From contig JAJEKV010000024.1 of NCBI GenBank assembly GCA_021234155.1, positions 16,887,030 through 16,951,029 on the forward strand: DNA of 64,000 bases, read 5' to 3'. The position numbers and the translations under genes are program-made. This stretch comes from Isoetes taiwanensis (Eukaryota; Streptophyta; Lycopodiopsida; Isoetales; Isoetaceae). Position 1 is the stretch's first letter. Each line of letters opens with the position of its first letter. The notes under the pieces were generated by a model. That model did not search any database and was not told the origin of the DNA. It saw nothing but the letters and a program-made list of their open reading frames with translations. This document shows positions 1 to 10,985 of the stretch, piece by piece.

Positions 1-1
1 G

Positions 2-1746
2 AGTGCGGAAACCAAAGACCAGCCAGAAAAAGGCCAATCAAGAAGTGACGAATACAAGGTATGTACCATCGTATGAAGCAAATGGCGCCGCTGCGCCATT
101 TGGCATCAAACAAATGGCGCAGCGGCGCCATTTGACACTGCTTTGCTGCATTCAAGCTCTAACATATTTGGTTTGCCTTTCAGCATTACCTTGAAATGGT
201 TGACAAGATTCTCAGGGGAAAGCATACCAAGGATGTCAACAGGTTCGTTTTCATGCCAGACGACATTTACGCTCTCTTTCGCCAAATGTGGAATAAATGG
301 AAAAAGGGTGAGCTGAAAGATAACAAGGGCCAACAAATAGCAGTCAATTGGGCAAAGGATAAAGACTATTTTAGCGAGAACTACCTCAGATGCATGAGAG
401 GCCTGGATTATGAAGATTGCAGAACTGTCCTCCAGGAAGCCATCAGAGGGGACATTTATGTTAAGGTCACATCGGATTATAAGGGTGATAATTTTTTCAA
501 GACGAGAGCACAAAACTTGAGGATTCTTGCCTACATGAAGAAGGAGATTCTCAACTACATCCATGATGAACTTGGAATCAAGTACAGAAAGTTCGAGGAC
601 TTGAGAAAGGTGTCCGACGGATTCCCAGACTCAACCCTCCTATCGTGGGGTGTGGTGCATAATAAGTGGGTCTCAGACGGAATACTGAAAGAGGGCGTCC
701 ATGGTAATGTGCCCTTCTCATTAGGCAGATCCATCCGTAAGATTCTAAAGCCCGAGGCCGAGGACGAGTTCAAAAGATTTTTTGTGGAGTGCGTTTCTAG
801 TGGTGGGATTGTCCAGGATCGGATCGTGTTGCCCCGCCAAAGATGATCTGTTTGGATGCGAGGCAAATTACTCCGATTTGGGATCCCGCCACTCTGGCCA
901 AATTCTTTGATGCTGCTTCTAAGATGACAGATGTTGAGACATACTGGATAATATGTTTTGCTAGGCCGGAACATACGAGTCTCTTCTGCACTGCCCTGGA
1001 GAGACTAGAATCCAGATCTAGAGTTTACTTAGGCATGTATGAAGAGGAAAGTGGGTGGGCACCAGGTGGTGGCATAAAAGAGCCAACAGCTGTGGTTCTA
1101 GCCACCAGGATCTCAGCCCAAGCACAGCCTGATGAACACCTGGATCTCAGGTTTTATGGTGAACATCCCCGGAAAGCACCTGAAGTTCCTAAGACCCATA
1201 AAGATGCAGTTGGTGCCGAGCCGAGAATCGGCTAACAAGCCACTTGAGGGACAGTTCAAATACGGTTGGCAAGGTATGGAAGGGGAATACTTGGTTCACA
1301 AGCGAGTTGGTCCTCGCTTTCTGGCCAAAGATACCTTGTCGATAAGCTCGCCCTCCGTGTAACTTTGTTCGACTTTTTTTTGGTGGGGCTTTTACTAGGG
1401 CATCATTGCAGTTAAAAAGGAGTAGTGTGGCCTATGAGCATGATGGAAAAAAGATCCAATGTATGCTAGGGATTCTTGGAAGAATTGACAACGTCATTAA
1501 TCCCTTGCTTGATCCAGCAGCATGGACTCTCGTAAGGTTTTGACACTGACTGGACCTACTCCAGGAGAGACATCACATGGTGGTGGAGGAGAGACATCAC
1601 ATGGTAGTGGAGGAGAGACATCACATGGTGGTGGAGGACAGGGGTCACAGGTGGTACAAGATCCCGAAATGCAGATTGACCGAAGTAAGATTAACCCGGA
1701 TGATATTGATAAAGCAGATGATAATGTTTTTGGTCAGGAATATTGA
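2..1746 (+). pseudogene. Decayed gene, possibly a permuted DNA methyltransferase-like protein (5' end off the window)
   Basis: A first exon (2-58) ends at a GT donor and splices in frame to an exon starting at 184 after TTTCAG, giving a continuous reading of about 240 codons that starts mid-gene. Coding then jumps frame near 843 (130 codons) and again near 1132, 1370 and 1522. Two parts suggest a methyltransferase fold: a stretch near 820-960 with a damaged DPP-like motif followed by a YWIICF strand and a PEHTS segment, and a later GGAF..A glycine segment followed by VAYEHD near 1370-1450, which resembles a SAM-binding loop and its acidic partner. The catalytic motif before the SAM loop would be the permuted order of amino-MTases. 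The tail (1522-1746) has three GETSHGGGG-type repeats. The several frame changes mean it is broken or mis-sequenced. The family call is weak. Confidence 0.35.
79..134. repeat. Perfect 24-bp inverted repeat with 8-bp loop
   Basis: Positions 79-102 and 111-134 are exact reverse complements, each built around AAATGGCGC...GCGCCATTT and each itself nearly palindromic. It lies inside the predicted intron 59-183. The same CAAATRGCGC ends occur at 1887-1953, 2034, 2126, 4192 and 5998, so this is probably a small foldback/MITE family. Confidence 0.75.
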
Positions 1747-1886
1747 AAACTGATTTGCATATCATACTTGTATATAAGATTTACCTATGTGGTATTAATG
1801 ATTACTGTACTGATTAATCTTTTGAATACTGATGACACATACGATCTTAATGTATTTGCCCCCTTTTGTATATCTTACTTGTAAAG

Positions 1887-1953
1887 CAAATAGCGCAGCA
1901 GCGCCATTTGCAATATGAATATATTGCAACAGACTGCGCGGCCGCGCTATTTG
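1887..1953. repeat. Imperfect foldback repeat with CAAATAGCGC ends
   Basis: The left arm starts CAAATAGCGCAGC and the right arm ends GGCCGCGCTATTTG, so the ends are inverted. The centre is AT-rich. It shares the terminal motif with the foldback at 79-134. Confidence 0.5.
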
Positions 1954-2297
1954 TTTGCTTTTTTCCGTGTATTGTCCTTATGATTCACTTCAAATGCAGC
2001 GACTTTATTGCTTTTTTTCCACAATTTTTATTCAAATGGCGCAACCAGGTTGTTTCGCCCGTCGATTTCCGCCCTATTTCGTGTCAAATAGAGCGGTTTT
2101 CAGGCTAATCCTTGTGATTTTTAAGTAAATAGCGCAGATTTGATTGCTGAATGTGTGAAAAAACAACGAACAATTTCATTTCGAGCGAAAATGGAATCAC
2201 GAAATTTCCAACTTTAATGAAACTCTGATAGTGCTCTCATTTATAAATAACAATTATTTAAGACTAGCACTTTGTTTTGAATGTATAAACAAACTCC

Positions 2298-3419
2298 TTG
2301 ATTTTTGATGTGTTTTTCCTTGGCAACCTATTTGCATTTGACAATGAAAAACCTGGTGGTTCTATTAACTTGGTCTCAGCTCCAACAATAAACAATTGGC
2401 ATGAAAGATTAGGGCATACACATCTAAACAACATCCAGTACATGATCAAGCATAATATGATTATTGCTGAAAGAGAAAGAGATGAACACTTTGTTTGTGA
2501 AGGCTGCATGTTAGGAAAGCATACAAGGTTGAGCTTTTCAAAATCACATAAGAGAGCAAAAGGAATTTTGGACTTAATACATACAGATCTATGTGGTCCA
2601 ATCAATATAACTAGTATGACAGGAAAAAGGTATTTCATCACCTTTATAGATGATTTCTCCAGGAAAACCACGTCTTATCTGCTGAGACACAAATATCAGG
2701 CATTTAATGCATACAAAATATTCGAGCAGGAAGCTGAAAGACAAACAGGAAGAAAGATCAAATGCATTAGATCTGACAGAGGAGAAGAATTCTTATCAGG
2801 GGAATTTAAACAATATTGTAGGGCTCGAGGTATCAAAAGACAACTGACATGCAGATTCACACCTCAACAAAATGGAGTTGCAGAAAGGAAAAACAGGACC
2901 ATTTTGGATGCGTACGATCTATGCCAAATTATCTTTGGGATGAAACTGTTAAAACTACTGTGTATATTCAAAATAGACTTCCTTCTGCAAGTATTGATGG
3001 CAAGACTCCTGAAGAAATGTGGAATGGCTACACACCAACTTATGATATGTTAAAAACATTTGGGTGTGTAGGGTATGTTGGTAGGGTATGATGAACATAC
3101 CAAAGGGTACAGAATGTTTCACCTGGAAAGAAGACAGATAATCATAAGCAGAGATGTAACCTTCAATGAATCTATAATATATAGGGACAGGAACAAAGAA
3201 CAAAAATTGAACCCTGTAACAAGAGATGTTGCAGATGCAAACAAGGTTAACAATTATGATGATTTTGATGAGGCAAGTATGGGAAAACAAACCTGCAGCT
3301 TAGAACTTGAGAAGCAACCAGAGATGGATTCAGAAATGGAAAATGAAGAAACCTTTGAACAAAAAGAAAACTCAGAGGTAATGGGAAGAGAACCAATAAC
3401 CATAGAAACCAGAGAATAG
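2298..3419 (+). pseudogene. Ty1/copia integrase fragment (copy A)
   Basis: The translation shows a GAG-pre-integrase/zinc-binding region (H..LGH...H, then C.GC..GK) followed by the integrase core with acidic motifs in HTDLCGP and RSDRGEEF and the AERKNRT end motif. The frame shifts near 2905 (core continues at 2849-3091) and again near 3075. 3075-3419 holds the integrase C-terminal linker with GYDEHTKGYR and RDVTFNE, then an acidic tail. No LTR, gag or RT is attached, so this is a fragment of a once complete copia polyprotein. It is dead as annotated. Confidence 0.8.
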
Positions 3420-3615
3420 AATAGAATAGAATAGAATAGAATAGAATAGAATAGAATAGAATAGAATAGAATAGAATAGATATTTTAACGTCCACGGAGA
3501 CCAATAGGTCATGGGACCTATACAATGGGCTAGTACAATCATTACTACTAGGATTAAAAAACCCCTGCCTCGAAAGGTTTTCAAGGGAAAAATTTTTGCA
3601 GTAATGATGATACTA
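3413..3615 (-). mobile_element. LINE 3' end with (TTCTA)n tail (copy A)
   Basis: A GAATA pentanucleotide run (3413-3482) is followed by about 130 bp that match 56921-57060, where a recognisable LINE on the minus strand ends in the same pentanucleotide. The shared part includes a possible stem, ACCCC...GGTTTT, typical of a LINE 3' end recognised by its reverse transcriptase. This copy is strongly 5'-truncated and interrupts or abuts the copia fragment. Confidence 0.65.
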
Positions 3616-3759
3616 GACAAGCGGAGATAATGACTACTGAGGGCTCAGTAATTAAGCAGAAATGATGAAAATGGCTCATGTCCCTTATAGGGAATTAATA
3701 GGTTGCTTATTGTTTGTCTCAAACTCTACTTAGCATTTGAAGCAATTGCTTACCTTCCA

Positions 3760-5060
3760 ATGGGAGATTTGGGCTTACTGATGCTTATTCCCTTGCATTG
3801 AATAAGAACGAGATTCTTTGTGGGCCACCTTACAGATTAAGATTCGGCATCTCGGTCATAACGTAGCATGGCTATTGGTTGGTGATTTTAATATGGTTGA
3901 GTTTGAAGCTGATAGATGTGGCAGAGTCACCCAAGTTGCTCAGGGATTTAAACGTGAGCAGTGGAGGCAGCTTGTGATGGATTGCAAGCTTGTAGAGGTT
4001 GACGGAGACTAGTCCTTTACAAAGTATAATGGCTGGGCCGGACTGGTTATTATAATGTAATAACTGTTGGCTTGCTGGGCAACTAGTGAAGGACAAATAT
4101 GCTTGATAGTTCCTTTTTCTGATCATAATCCACGTTGGCTTTCTGCTACATCGCGGTACGTAGACAAGCTGTAAGAACCAATTTTTTATTCAAATGGCGC
4201 AACTTTCCACAATTTTTATTATCGCCGAAAACCTTGGATGCGTAAACAAGGAAGACAAGGAACACTACAAGGGATAGTCGACCTTCAATGACGTCGCGAC
4301 GTCGAAGAACGACGGGTCGTCGTCGAACATCGACGACATCGTCTACCCTCCCAACAGGATATACAGGAGGTAGTTTTGTCTAATATCTATCCTACTACCT
4401 CCTTACAACAAGGTACTCAGTTGGAATCTAACATTACTGTGGATGATCTGCGCTCTGTTGTAGATTCTTTAAAAAAGAATAAGTGCCCAGGCTTGGATTT
4501 TTTCTGCAAAGTTCTTTCAAATATATTGGAATTGGCTAGATGATGATGTCTTTAATGCTTTCTCTGCGTTTCGTCAGTTTAGAAGCTTGGATAAGATCCT
4601 TAACACTGGTCGCATTTTTCTTATCCCTAAATGTAAAGAGCCTAAAATAATTTATGATTTGGCGCCATAACTTTGCCTTTTAGGATGTATAAGATCTTTG
4701 CTAAGGCCGTGGCAGAGAAAGCGCGGGATATTTTGGCAGAACCTATCTCCTCCACACAGTCAGTCTTTTTGCTTAAGCATTGTATTCTTGATAATGTAGC
4801 CGAAGCCTATGAAGGAATGTATTGTGCACATTTAAAAGTCAGCACATTGTCTACTTTAAATTGGATTTTGCTAACGCCTACATAGTATTGATTGGAATTT
4901 CCTACAAAATGTCTGGCATTGGGATTTGAAAGTTGAGGAACCTCCATCTTTCTCGCTCGATCTCTCGTGCTTTTCCAAAAAGGCCTTCTACTGTGTAGAT
5001 TGCTTTGGTATCCAAAAATATTCTTCTTGTAATAGTGCAACCACGACCACCAATATTAAA
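3760..5060 (+). pseudogene. LINE ORF2 fragments: endonuclease and reverse transcriptase (copy A)
   Basis: 3818-4012 contains WLLVGDFNMVE, the conserved endonuclease (APE-type) motif of plant LINEs. 4379-4540 contains the pre-RT segment with KKNKCPGLD. 4673-4885 contains the RT fingers/palm segment LPFRMYKIFAKAVAEKA, followed by a shifted LDFANAY motif near 4860. The fragments are in the right order for ORF2 but several frameshifts separate them, and the YADD-containing part and the 3' end are absent. A 164-bp foreign segment lies at 4179-4342. Confidence 0.7.
4179..4342. other. CpG-dense segment unique to copy A
   Basis: It replaces 494 bp present in copy B. The first part repeats the unit-start sequence (AATTTTTATTCAAATGGCGCAA), and the last ~67 bp hold about 14 CG dinucleotides in an otherwise AT-rich neighbourhood. 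It may be a small insertion, a patchwork repair, or an assembly fault. Confidence 0.5.
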
Positions 5061-6261
5061 AATTTGTACATTGTGTGGAACCACTTGGCATCTTAAGATA
5101 ATTTACAATAAAAATAAGCCGAATTTGACTAAAGTTCCAGGTCCCTCTTATATAGATCTTATCCTCGAGATTCCTAATGTTGTCAAGCCTTTAGTGCCAA
5201 CATGTTGTGGTACCACATAATATCAAAAACCGCTTATGACAAAGCCTTAGGTAGCGTCTTGTGCAATCGAAAAGGAAATGAGCTAATGCCATTAGACAAC
5301 CTTTTGTCTTCTTGTAAAAGTAACATGTCCACTCCTTCATGGCATTGCATCGGGACATCTATGAATCACTAGCTTCTTAAGCGGGCGCTTTTAGCGACCT
5401 TTTGGAACTATACATTAGTTCCTTATTGACCCACTTTATCATAAAAGGAACCGTGGTGCATCATACATTAAATCAAAGTGTTGATGGTTATCTTTAATTT
5501 TGAAACTAGACTAAAAAATGCTTAAATCCTAAGGTTAGTGGCAAGCATTGATTCTTACTTGATCATCGTTTATTTATAATGCTAATGTGTTGAGAACTCA
5601 AAGTGGCGATAATCGGTATCAGATTACTATCTTCAGCTTGTGATAATCTAGTTGAAGCTTGTCCTTCTCCTGTTATCTATAAGGGTTATTAAGATGCATC
5701 ACATGTCTAGATAACTCATAATATGAAAAACTTCTCTCTGGATCTAAAACATCATAGGCCTTATCTCCACTTACGTAATCGATGATCAAATAAATAAGAA
5801 ACAAATCCAACCTACCGAGAGCATGCTTGGCGATAAAAACCGAAAGCATCCGATTTGCATGGTACCTATTTGATTCAGCATTTATGGCTTGAGGGCTGGT
5901 TAGACTATATGAACAGTGGCGACATGGCCTCGCACAACAACAAGGGTGACCGGAAAAATGTTGGCAATACCAAGCTTTTTTTCCACAATTTTTATTCAAA
6001 TGGCGCAACCAGGTTGTTTCGCCCGTCGATTTCCGCCCTATTTCGTGTCAAATAGAGCGGTTTTCAGGCTAATCCTTGTGATTTTTAAGTAAATAGCGCA
6101 GATTTGATTGCTGAATGTGTGAAAAAACAACGAACAATTTCATTTCGAGCGAAAATGGAATCACGAAATTTCCAACTTTAATGAAACTCTGATAGTGCTC
6201 TCATTTATAAATAACAATTATTTAAGACTAGCACTTTGTTTTGAATGTATAAACAAACTCC

Positions 6262-7378
6262 TTGATTTTTGATGTGTTTTTCCTTGGCAACCTATTTGCA
6301 TTTGACAATGAAAAACCTGGTGGTTCTATTAACTTGGTCTCAGCTCCAACAATAAACAATTGGCATGAAAGATTAGGGCATACACATCTAAACAACATCC
6401 AGTACATGATCAAGCATAATATGATTATTGCTGAAAGAGAAAGAGATGAACACTTTGTTTGTGAAGGCTGCATGTTAGGAAAGCATACAAGGTTGAGCTT
6501 TTCAAAATCACATAAGAGAGCAAAAGGAATTTTGGACTTAATACATACAGATCTATGTGGTCCAATCAATATAACTAGTATGACAGGAAAAAGGTATTTC
6601 ATCACCTTTATAGATGATTTCTCCAGGAAAACCACGTCTTATCTGCTGAGACACAAATATCAGGCATTTAATGCATACAAAATATTCGAAAGCAGAAAGA
6701 CAAACAGGAAGAAAGATCAAATGCATTAGATCTGACAGAGGAGAAGAATTCTTATCAGGGGAATTTAAACAATATTGTAGGGCTCGAGGTATCAAAAGAC
6801 AACTGACATGCAGATTCACACCTCAACAAAATAGAGTTGCAGAAAGGAAAAACAGGACCATTTTGGATGCGTACGATCTATGCCAAATTATCTTTGGGAT
6901 GAAACTGTTAAAACTACTGTGTATATTCAAAATAGACTTCCTTCTGCAAGTATTGATGGCAAGACTCCTGAAGAAATGTGGAATGGCTACACACCAACTT
7001 ATGATATGTTAAAAACATTTGGGTGTGTAGGGTATGTTGGTAGGGTATGATGAACATACCAAAGGGTACAGAATGTTTCACCTGGAAAGAAGACAGATAA
7101 TCATAAGCAGAGATGTAACCTTCAATGAATCTATAATATATAGGGACAGGAACAAAGAACAAAAATTGAACCCTGTAACAAGAGATGTTGCAGATGCAAA
7201 CAAGGTTAACAATTATGATGATTTTGATGAGGCAAGTATGGGAAAACAAACCTGCAGCTTAGAACTTGAGAAGCAACCAGAGATGGATTCAGAAATGGAA
7301 AATGAAGAAACCTTTGAACAAAAAGAAAACTCAGAGGTAATGGGAAGAGAACCAATAACCATAGAAACCAGAGAATAG
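6262..7378 (+). pseudogene. Ty1/copia integrase fragment (copy B)
   Basis: Same content as 2298-3419: zinc-binding region, integrase core and C-terminal linker. It carries the same inherited frameshifts and one extra frame change near 6690 (the strings around an AGCAG differ from copy A), so the first open stretch ends at 6729 and resumes at 6671-7012. 7034-7378 holds the C-terminal linker. There is one G-to-A change near 6834. Confidence 0.8.
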
Positions 7379-7569
7379 AATAGAATAGAATAGAATAGAA
7401 TAGAATAGAATAGAATAGAATAGAATAGAATAGATATTTTAACGTCCACGGAGACCAATAGGTCATGGGACCTATACAATGGGCTAGTACAATCATTACT
7501 ACTAGGATTAAAAAACCCCTGCCTCGAAAGGTTTTCAAGGGAAAAATTTTTGCAGTAATGATGATACTA
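7372..7569 (-). mobile_element. LINE 3' end with (TTCTA)n tail (copy B)
   Basis: Duplicate of 3413-3615 with one pentanucleotide unit fewer. It is followed by the same conserved LINE 3' untranslated segment. Confidence 0.65.
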
Positions 7570-7709
7570 GACAAGCGGAGATAATGACTACTGAGGGCTC
7601 AGTAATTAAGCAGAAATGATGAAAATGGCTCATGTCCCTTATAGGGAATTAATAGGTTGCTTATTGTTTGTCTCAAACTCTACTTAGCATTTGAAGCAAT
7701 TGCTTACCT

Positions 7710-9330
7710 TCCAATGGGAGATTTGGGCTTACTGATGCTTATTCCCTTGCATTGAATAAGAACGAGATTCTTTGTGGGCCACCTTACAGATTAAGATTCG
7801 GCATCTCGGTCATAACGTAGCATGGCTATTGGTTGGTGATTTTAATATGGTTGAGTTTGAAGCTGATAGATGTGGCAGAGTCACCCAAGTTGCTCAGGGA
7901 TTTAAACGTGAGCAGTGGAGGCAGCTTGTGATGGATTGCAAGCTTGTAGAGGTTGACGGAGACTAGTCCTTTACAAAGTATAATGGCTGGGCCGGACTGG
8001 TTATTATAATGTAATAACTGTTGGCTTGCTGGGCAACTAGTGAAGGACAAATATGCTTGATAGTTCCTTTTTCTGATCATAATCCACGTTGGCTTTCTGC
8101 TACATCGCGGTACGTAGACAAGCTGTAAGAACTTATTTCAAGCTTAACACTCACTATCTGTCAGACCCTGAATGTAGTGCTGAATGCAGGCTTGCTTGGT
8201 CCTTTACATTTCGTCATCGCCGTGGTATGTCTGGTGTTGTTGCTGCATTGGTAGCCGTTAAATCCTTTGCTAAGAAGTGGGATGTAGGAAGGCCCAGAAA
8301 ATTAGAGGTTGATTACCAGCTTTGTATATGGAGCTTCAAATGTATCGTGCACATGCCCCTTCATTAGGTCTTCGAGAGAAGGAGATACTGGCAAAAATAA
8401 GAAGTATAGAGTCTATGCAAGTGATTTATCCCCACGTTAAGGATGGCTTGGATTGGTTAAAATTGGGGGGCATGTGCTGACTTCTTCTCTTGGGCTGCCA
8501 GGAGAAGACATGCGTCGAGCTCTATTTCATTGCTACTGCTATTCGAAGGCTCAGAAATTTCTGAGGTTGCACAATTGAAGCAATTTCTTCTTGATCATTT
8601 TTCTTCATTTTTTTTCTAAACGCCCACTACCCTCCCAACAGGATATACAGGAGGTAGTTTTGTCTAATATCTATCCTACTACCTCCTTACAACAAGGTAC
8701 TCAGTTGGAATCTAACATTACTGTGGATGATCTGCGCTCTGTTGTAGATTCTTTAAAAAAGAATAAGTGCCCAGGCTTGGATTTTTTCTGCAAAGTTCTT
8801 TCAAATATATTGGAATTGGCTAGATGATGATGTCTTTAATGCTTTCTCTGCGTTTCGTCAGTTTAGAAGCTTGGATAAGATCCTTAACACTGGTCGCATT
8901 TTTCTTATCCCTAAATGTAAAGAGCCTAAAATAATTTATGATTTGGCGCCATAACTTTGCCTTTTAGGATGTATAAGATCTTTGCTAAGGCCGTGGCAGA
9001 GAAAGCGCGGGATATTTTGGCAGAACCTATCTCCTCCACACAGTCAGTCTTTTTGCTTAAGCATTGTATTCTTGATAATGTAGCCGAAGCCTATGAAGGA
9101 ATGTATTGTGCACATTTAAAAGTCAGCACATTGTCTACTTTAAATTGGATTTTGCTAACGCCTACATAGTATTGATTGGAATTTCCTACAAAAATGTCTG
9201 GCATTGGGATTTGAAAGTTGAGGAACCTCCATCTTTCTGCTCGATCTACTGTGCTTTTCCAAAAAGGGCCTTCGGCTGTGTAGATTGCTGGTATCCAAAA
9301 ATATTCTTCTTGTAATAGTGCAACCACAGA
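7710..9330 (+). pseudogene. LINE ORF2 fragments: endonuclease to reverse transcriptase (copy B)
   Basis: Longer version of 3760-5060. 7772-7966 is the endonuclease segment with GDFNMVE. 8089-8367 and 8590-8827 are the linker between endonuclease and RT, including the KKNKCPGLD motif. 8957-9169 is the RT fingers segment and 9106-9315 the shifted LDFANAY strand. It contains multiple frameshifts and the 3' half is missing. This copy shows what the ancestral duplicated block looked like before the 4179-4342 change in copy A. Confidence 0.7.
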
Positions 9331-10258
9331 CCACCAATATTAAAAATTTGTACATTGTGTGGAACCACTTGGCATCTTAAGATAATTTACAATAAAAATA
9401 AGCCAGGAATTTGACTAAAGTTCCAGGTCCCTCTTATATAGATCTTATCCTGAGATTCCTAATGTTGTCAAGCCTTTAGTGCCAACATGTTGTGGTACCA
9501 CATAATATCAAAAAACTGCTTATGACAAAGCCTTAGGTAGCGTCTTGTGCACTGAAAAGGAAATGAGCTAATGCCATTAGACAACCTTTTGTCTTCTTGT
9601 AAAAGTAACATGTCCACTCCTTCATGGCATTGCATCAGGACATCTATGAATCACTAGCTTCTTAAGCAGACGCTTTTAGCAGCCTTTTGGAACTATACAT
9701 TAGTTCCTTATTGACCCACTTTATCATAAAAGGAACCGTGGTGCATCATACATTAAATCAAAGTGTTGATGGTTATCTTTAATTTTGAAACTAGACTAAA
9801 AAATGCTTAAATCCTAAGGTTAGTGGCAAGCATTGATTCTTACTTGATCATCGTTTATTTATAATGCTAATGTGTTGAGAACTCAAAGTGGCGATAACTG
9901 GTACTGTATTACTATCTTCAGCTTGTGATAATCTAGTTGAAGCTTGTCCTTCTCCTGTTATCTATAAGGGTTATTAAGATGCATCACATGTCTAGATAAC
10001 TCATAATATGAAAAACTTCTCTCTGGATCTAAAACATCATAGGCCTTATCTCCACTTACAGAATCGATGATCAGCAAATAAGAAACAAATCCAACCTACC
10101 AGAGTGCATGCTTGGCGCATAAAAACTGAGCATCCGATTTGCATGGTACCTATTTGATTCAGCATTTATGGCTTGAGGGCTGGTTAGACTATATGAACAG
10201 TGGCGACATGGCCTCGCACAACAACAAGGGTGACCGGAAAAATGTTGGCAATACCAAG

Positions 10259-10985
10259 TTTGAAGCAGTTTTTGGAATATTTTAGACATATACCCAAAAT
10301 ATGCTAAAACCCGGGCTTGCCCCCTCTAGTGGGCAAGACAATATAAGAAAAAGTATCGGTCAACAAAACCAATAAATTGACGACACGTAGTTTTAAAGAG
10401 CTACAATTTAGGACATCAATACACCCACGTGGGCGATATTCCGTAAAGGTAAACATAATCAGGACCGTTGAAGCACGGGCGGCTAAGATGTATTGGGAAG
10501 AAAGCGACAAGGAAGTACTAAGAAGGCGGCGGACGGGGCGAGGTTTACACGGAGACGGGACGAGAAAAAAAAGGGGAGAAAATGCTTAGTTGAGCGCGTG
10601 TATATGGTAGAGAGAGATACTCAGAGATGGAAGGATAGCAAGGCACAAACATCCACAAAGCTAGGCTATTTTCCTTTGTGAAGAAGGAAGCGGTTCGGCG
10701 AGGGGGGCCACATAGAAAGGGGGTCCAGACGGACCCGACACTGGGCTGTGCAGAACAGACCAATCCAATCCATTGAGATAGATAGTAGCTGCATAGTATA
10801 ATGCTCTGCGCATCATTGTCTCAGTGTCCTGCCTACTATCTTATCGTTTAAAGAGTTATGTGGGTGTTGGATGATGTGATTACTGCCTGAAGAGTCGCAT
10901 TTTAGGGTTGTAGGCACGGAGTATTTTGTGGGTTTTTGTGGGTCTTACAAACAAGGCTGCCCTTGTGTAGTTTGGGCTTGGCTGC
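10259..10985 (+). promoter_or_regulatory. Upstream region and probable 5' UTR of BRM
   Basis: This is the unique sequence between the end of the tandem duplication and the BRM start codon. It contains a GC-rich patch near 10520-10560 and purine-rich runs near 10555-10630, but I see no convincing TATA box. No open frame here looks coding. The promoter assignment rests on position only. Confidence 0.4.

Larger units (their letters stand above)
2010..5973. repeat. Tandem duplication, copy A
   Basis: This block is repeated directly downstream at 5974-10258 (offset 3964, later 3959, 3954 and 4284). Both copies carry the same broken copia and LINE fragments in the same order, so the duplication came after the elements decayed. 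Copy A has a 164-bp unique segment (4179-4342) where copy B has 494 bp (8133-8626). The joint is simple, with a shared G at most. 5060-5973 holds no recognisable coding sequence. Confidence 0.9.
5974..10258. repeat. Tandem duplication, copy B
   Basis: Second copy of the 2010-5973 block, longer because it keeps 494 bp of LINE sequence (8133-8626). In 9145-10258 almost all differences from copy A fall on CAG or CTG trinucleotides. 9330-10258 has no recognisable gene. Confidence 0.9.

Noticed and set aside
2264-2671. 135-codon minus-strand frame in both duplicate copies
   Set aside because: Antisense of the copia integrase zinc region; no codon bias or domain.
3413-3482. GAATA run as a simple microsatellite
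   Set aside because: The same run ends a recognisable LINE at 56899 with matching flank, so it is better read as a LINE tail.
9145-10258. A/B copy differences as methylation-driven mutation
   Set aside because: Deamination at CAG/CTG gives TAG, CAA or TTG, not the CG gains seen.
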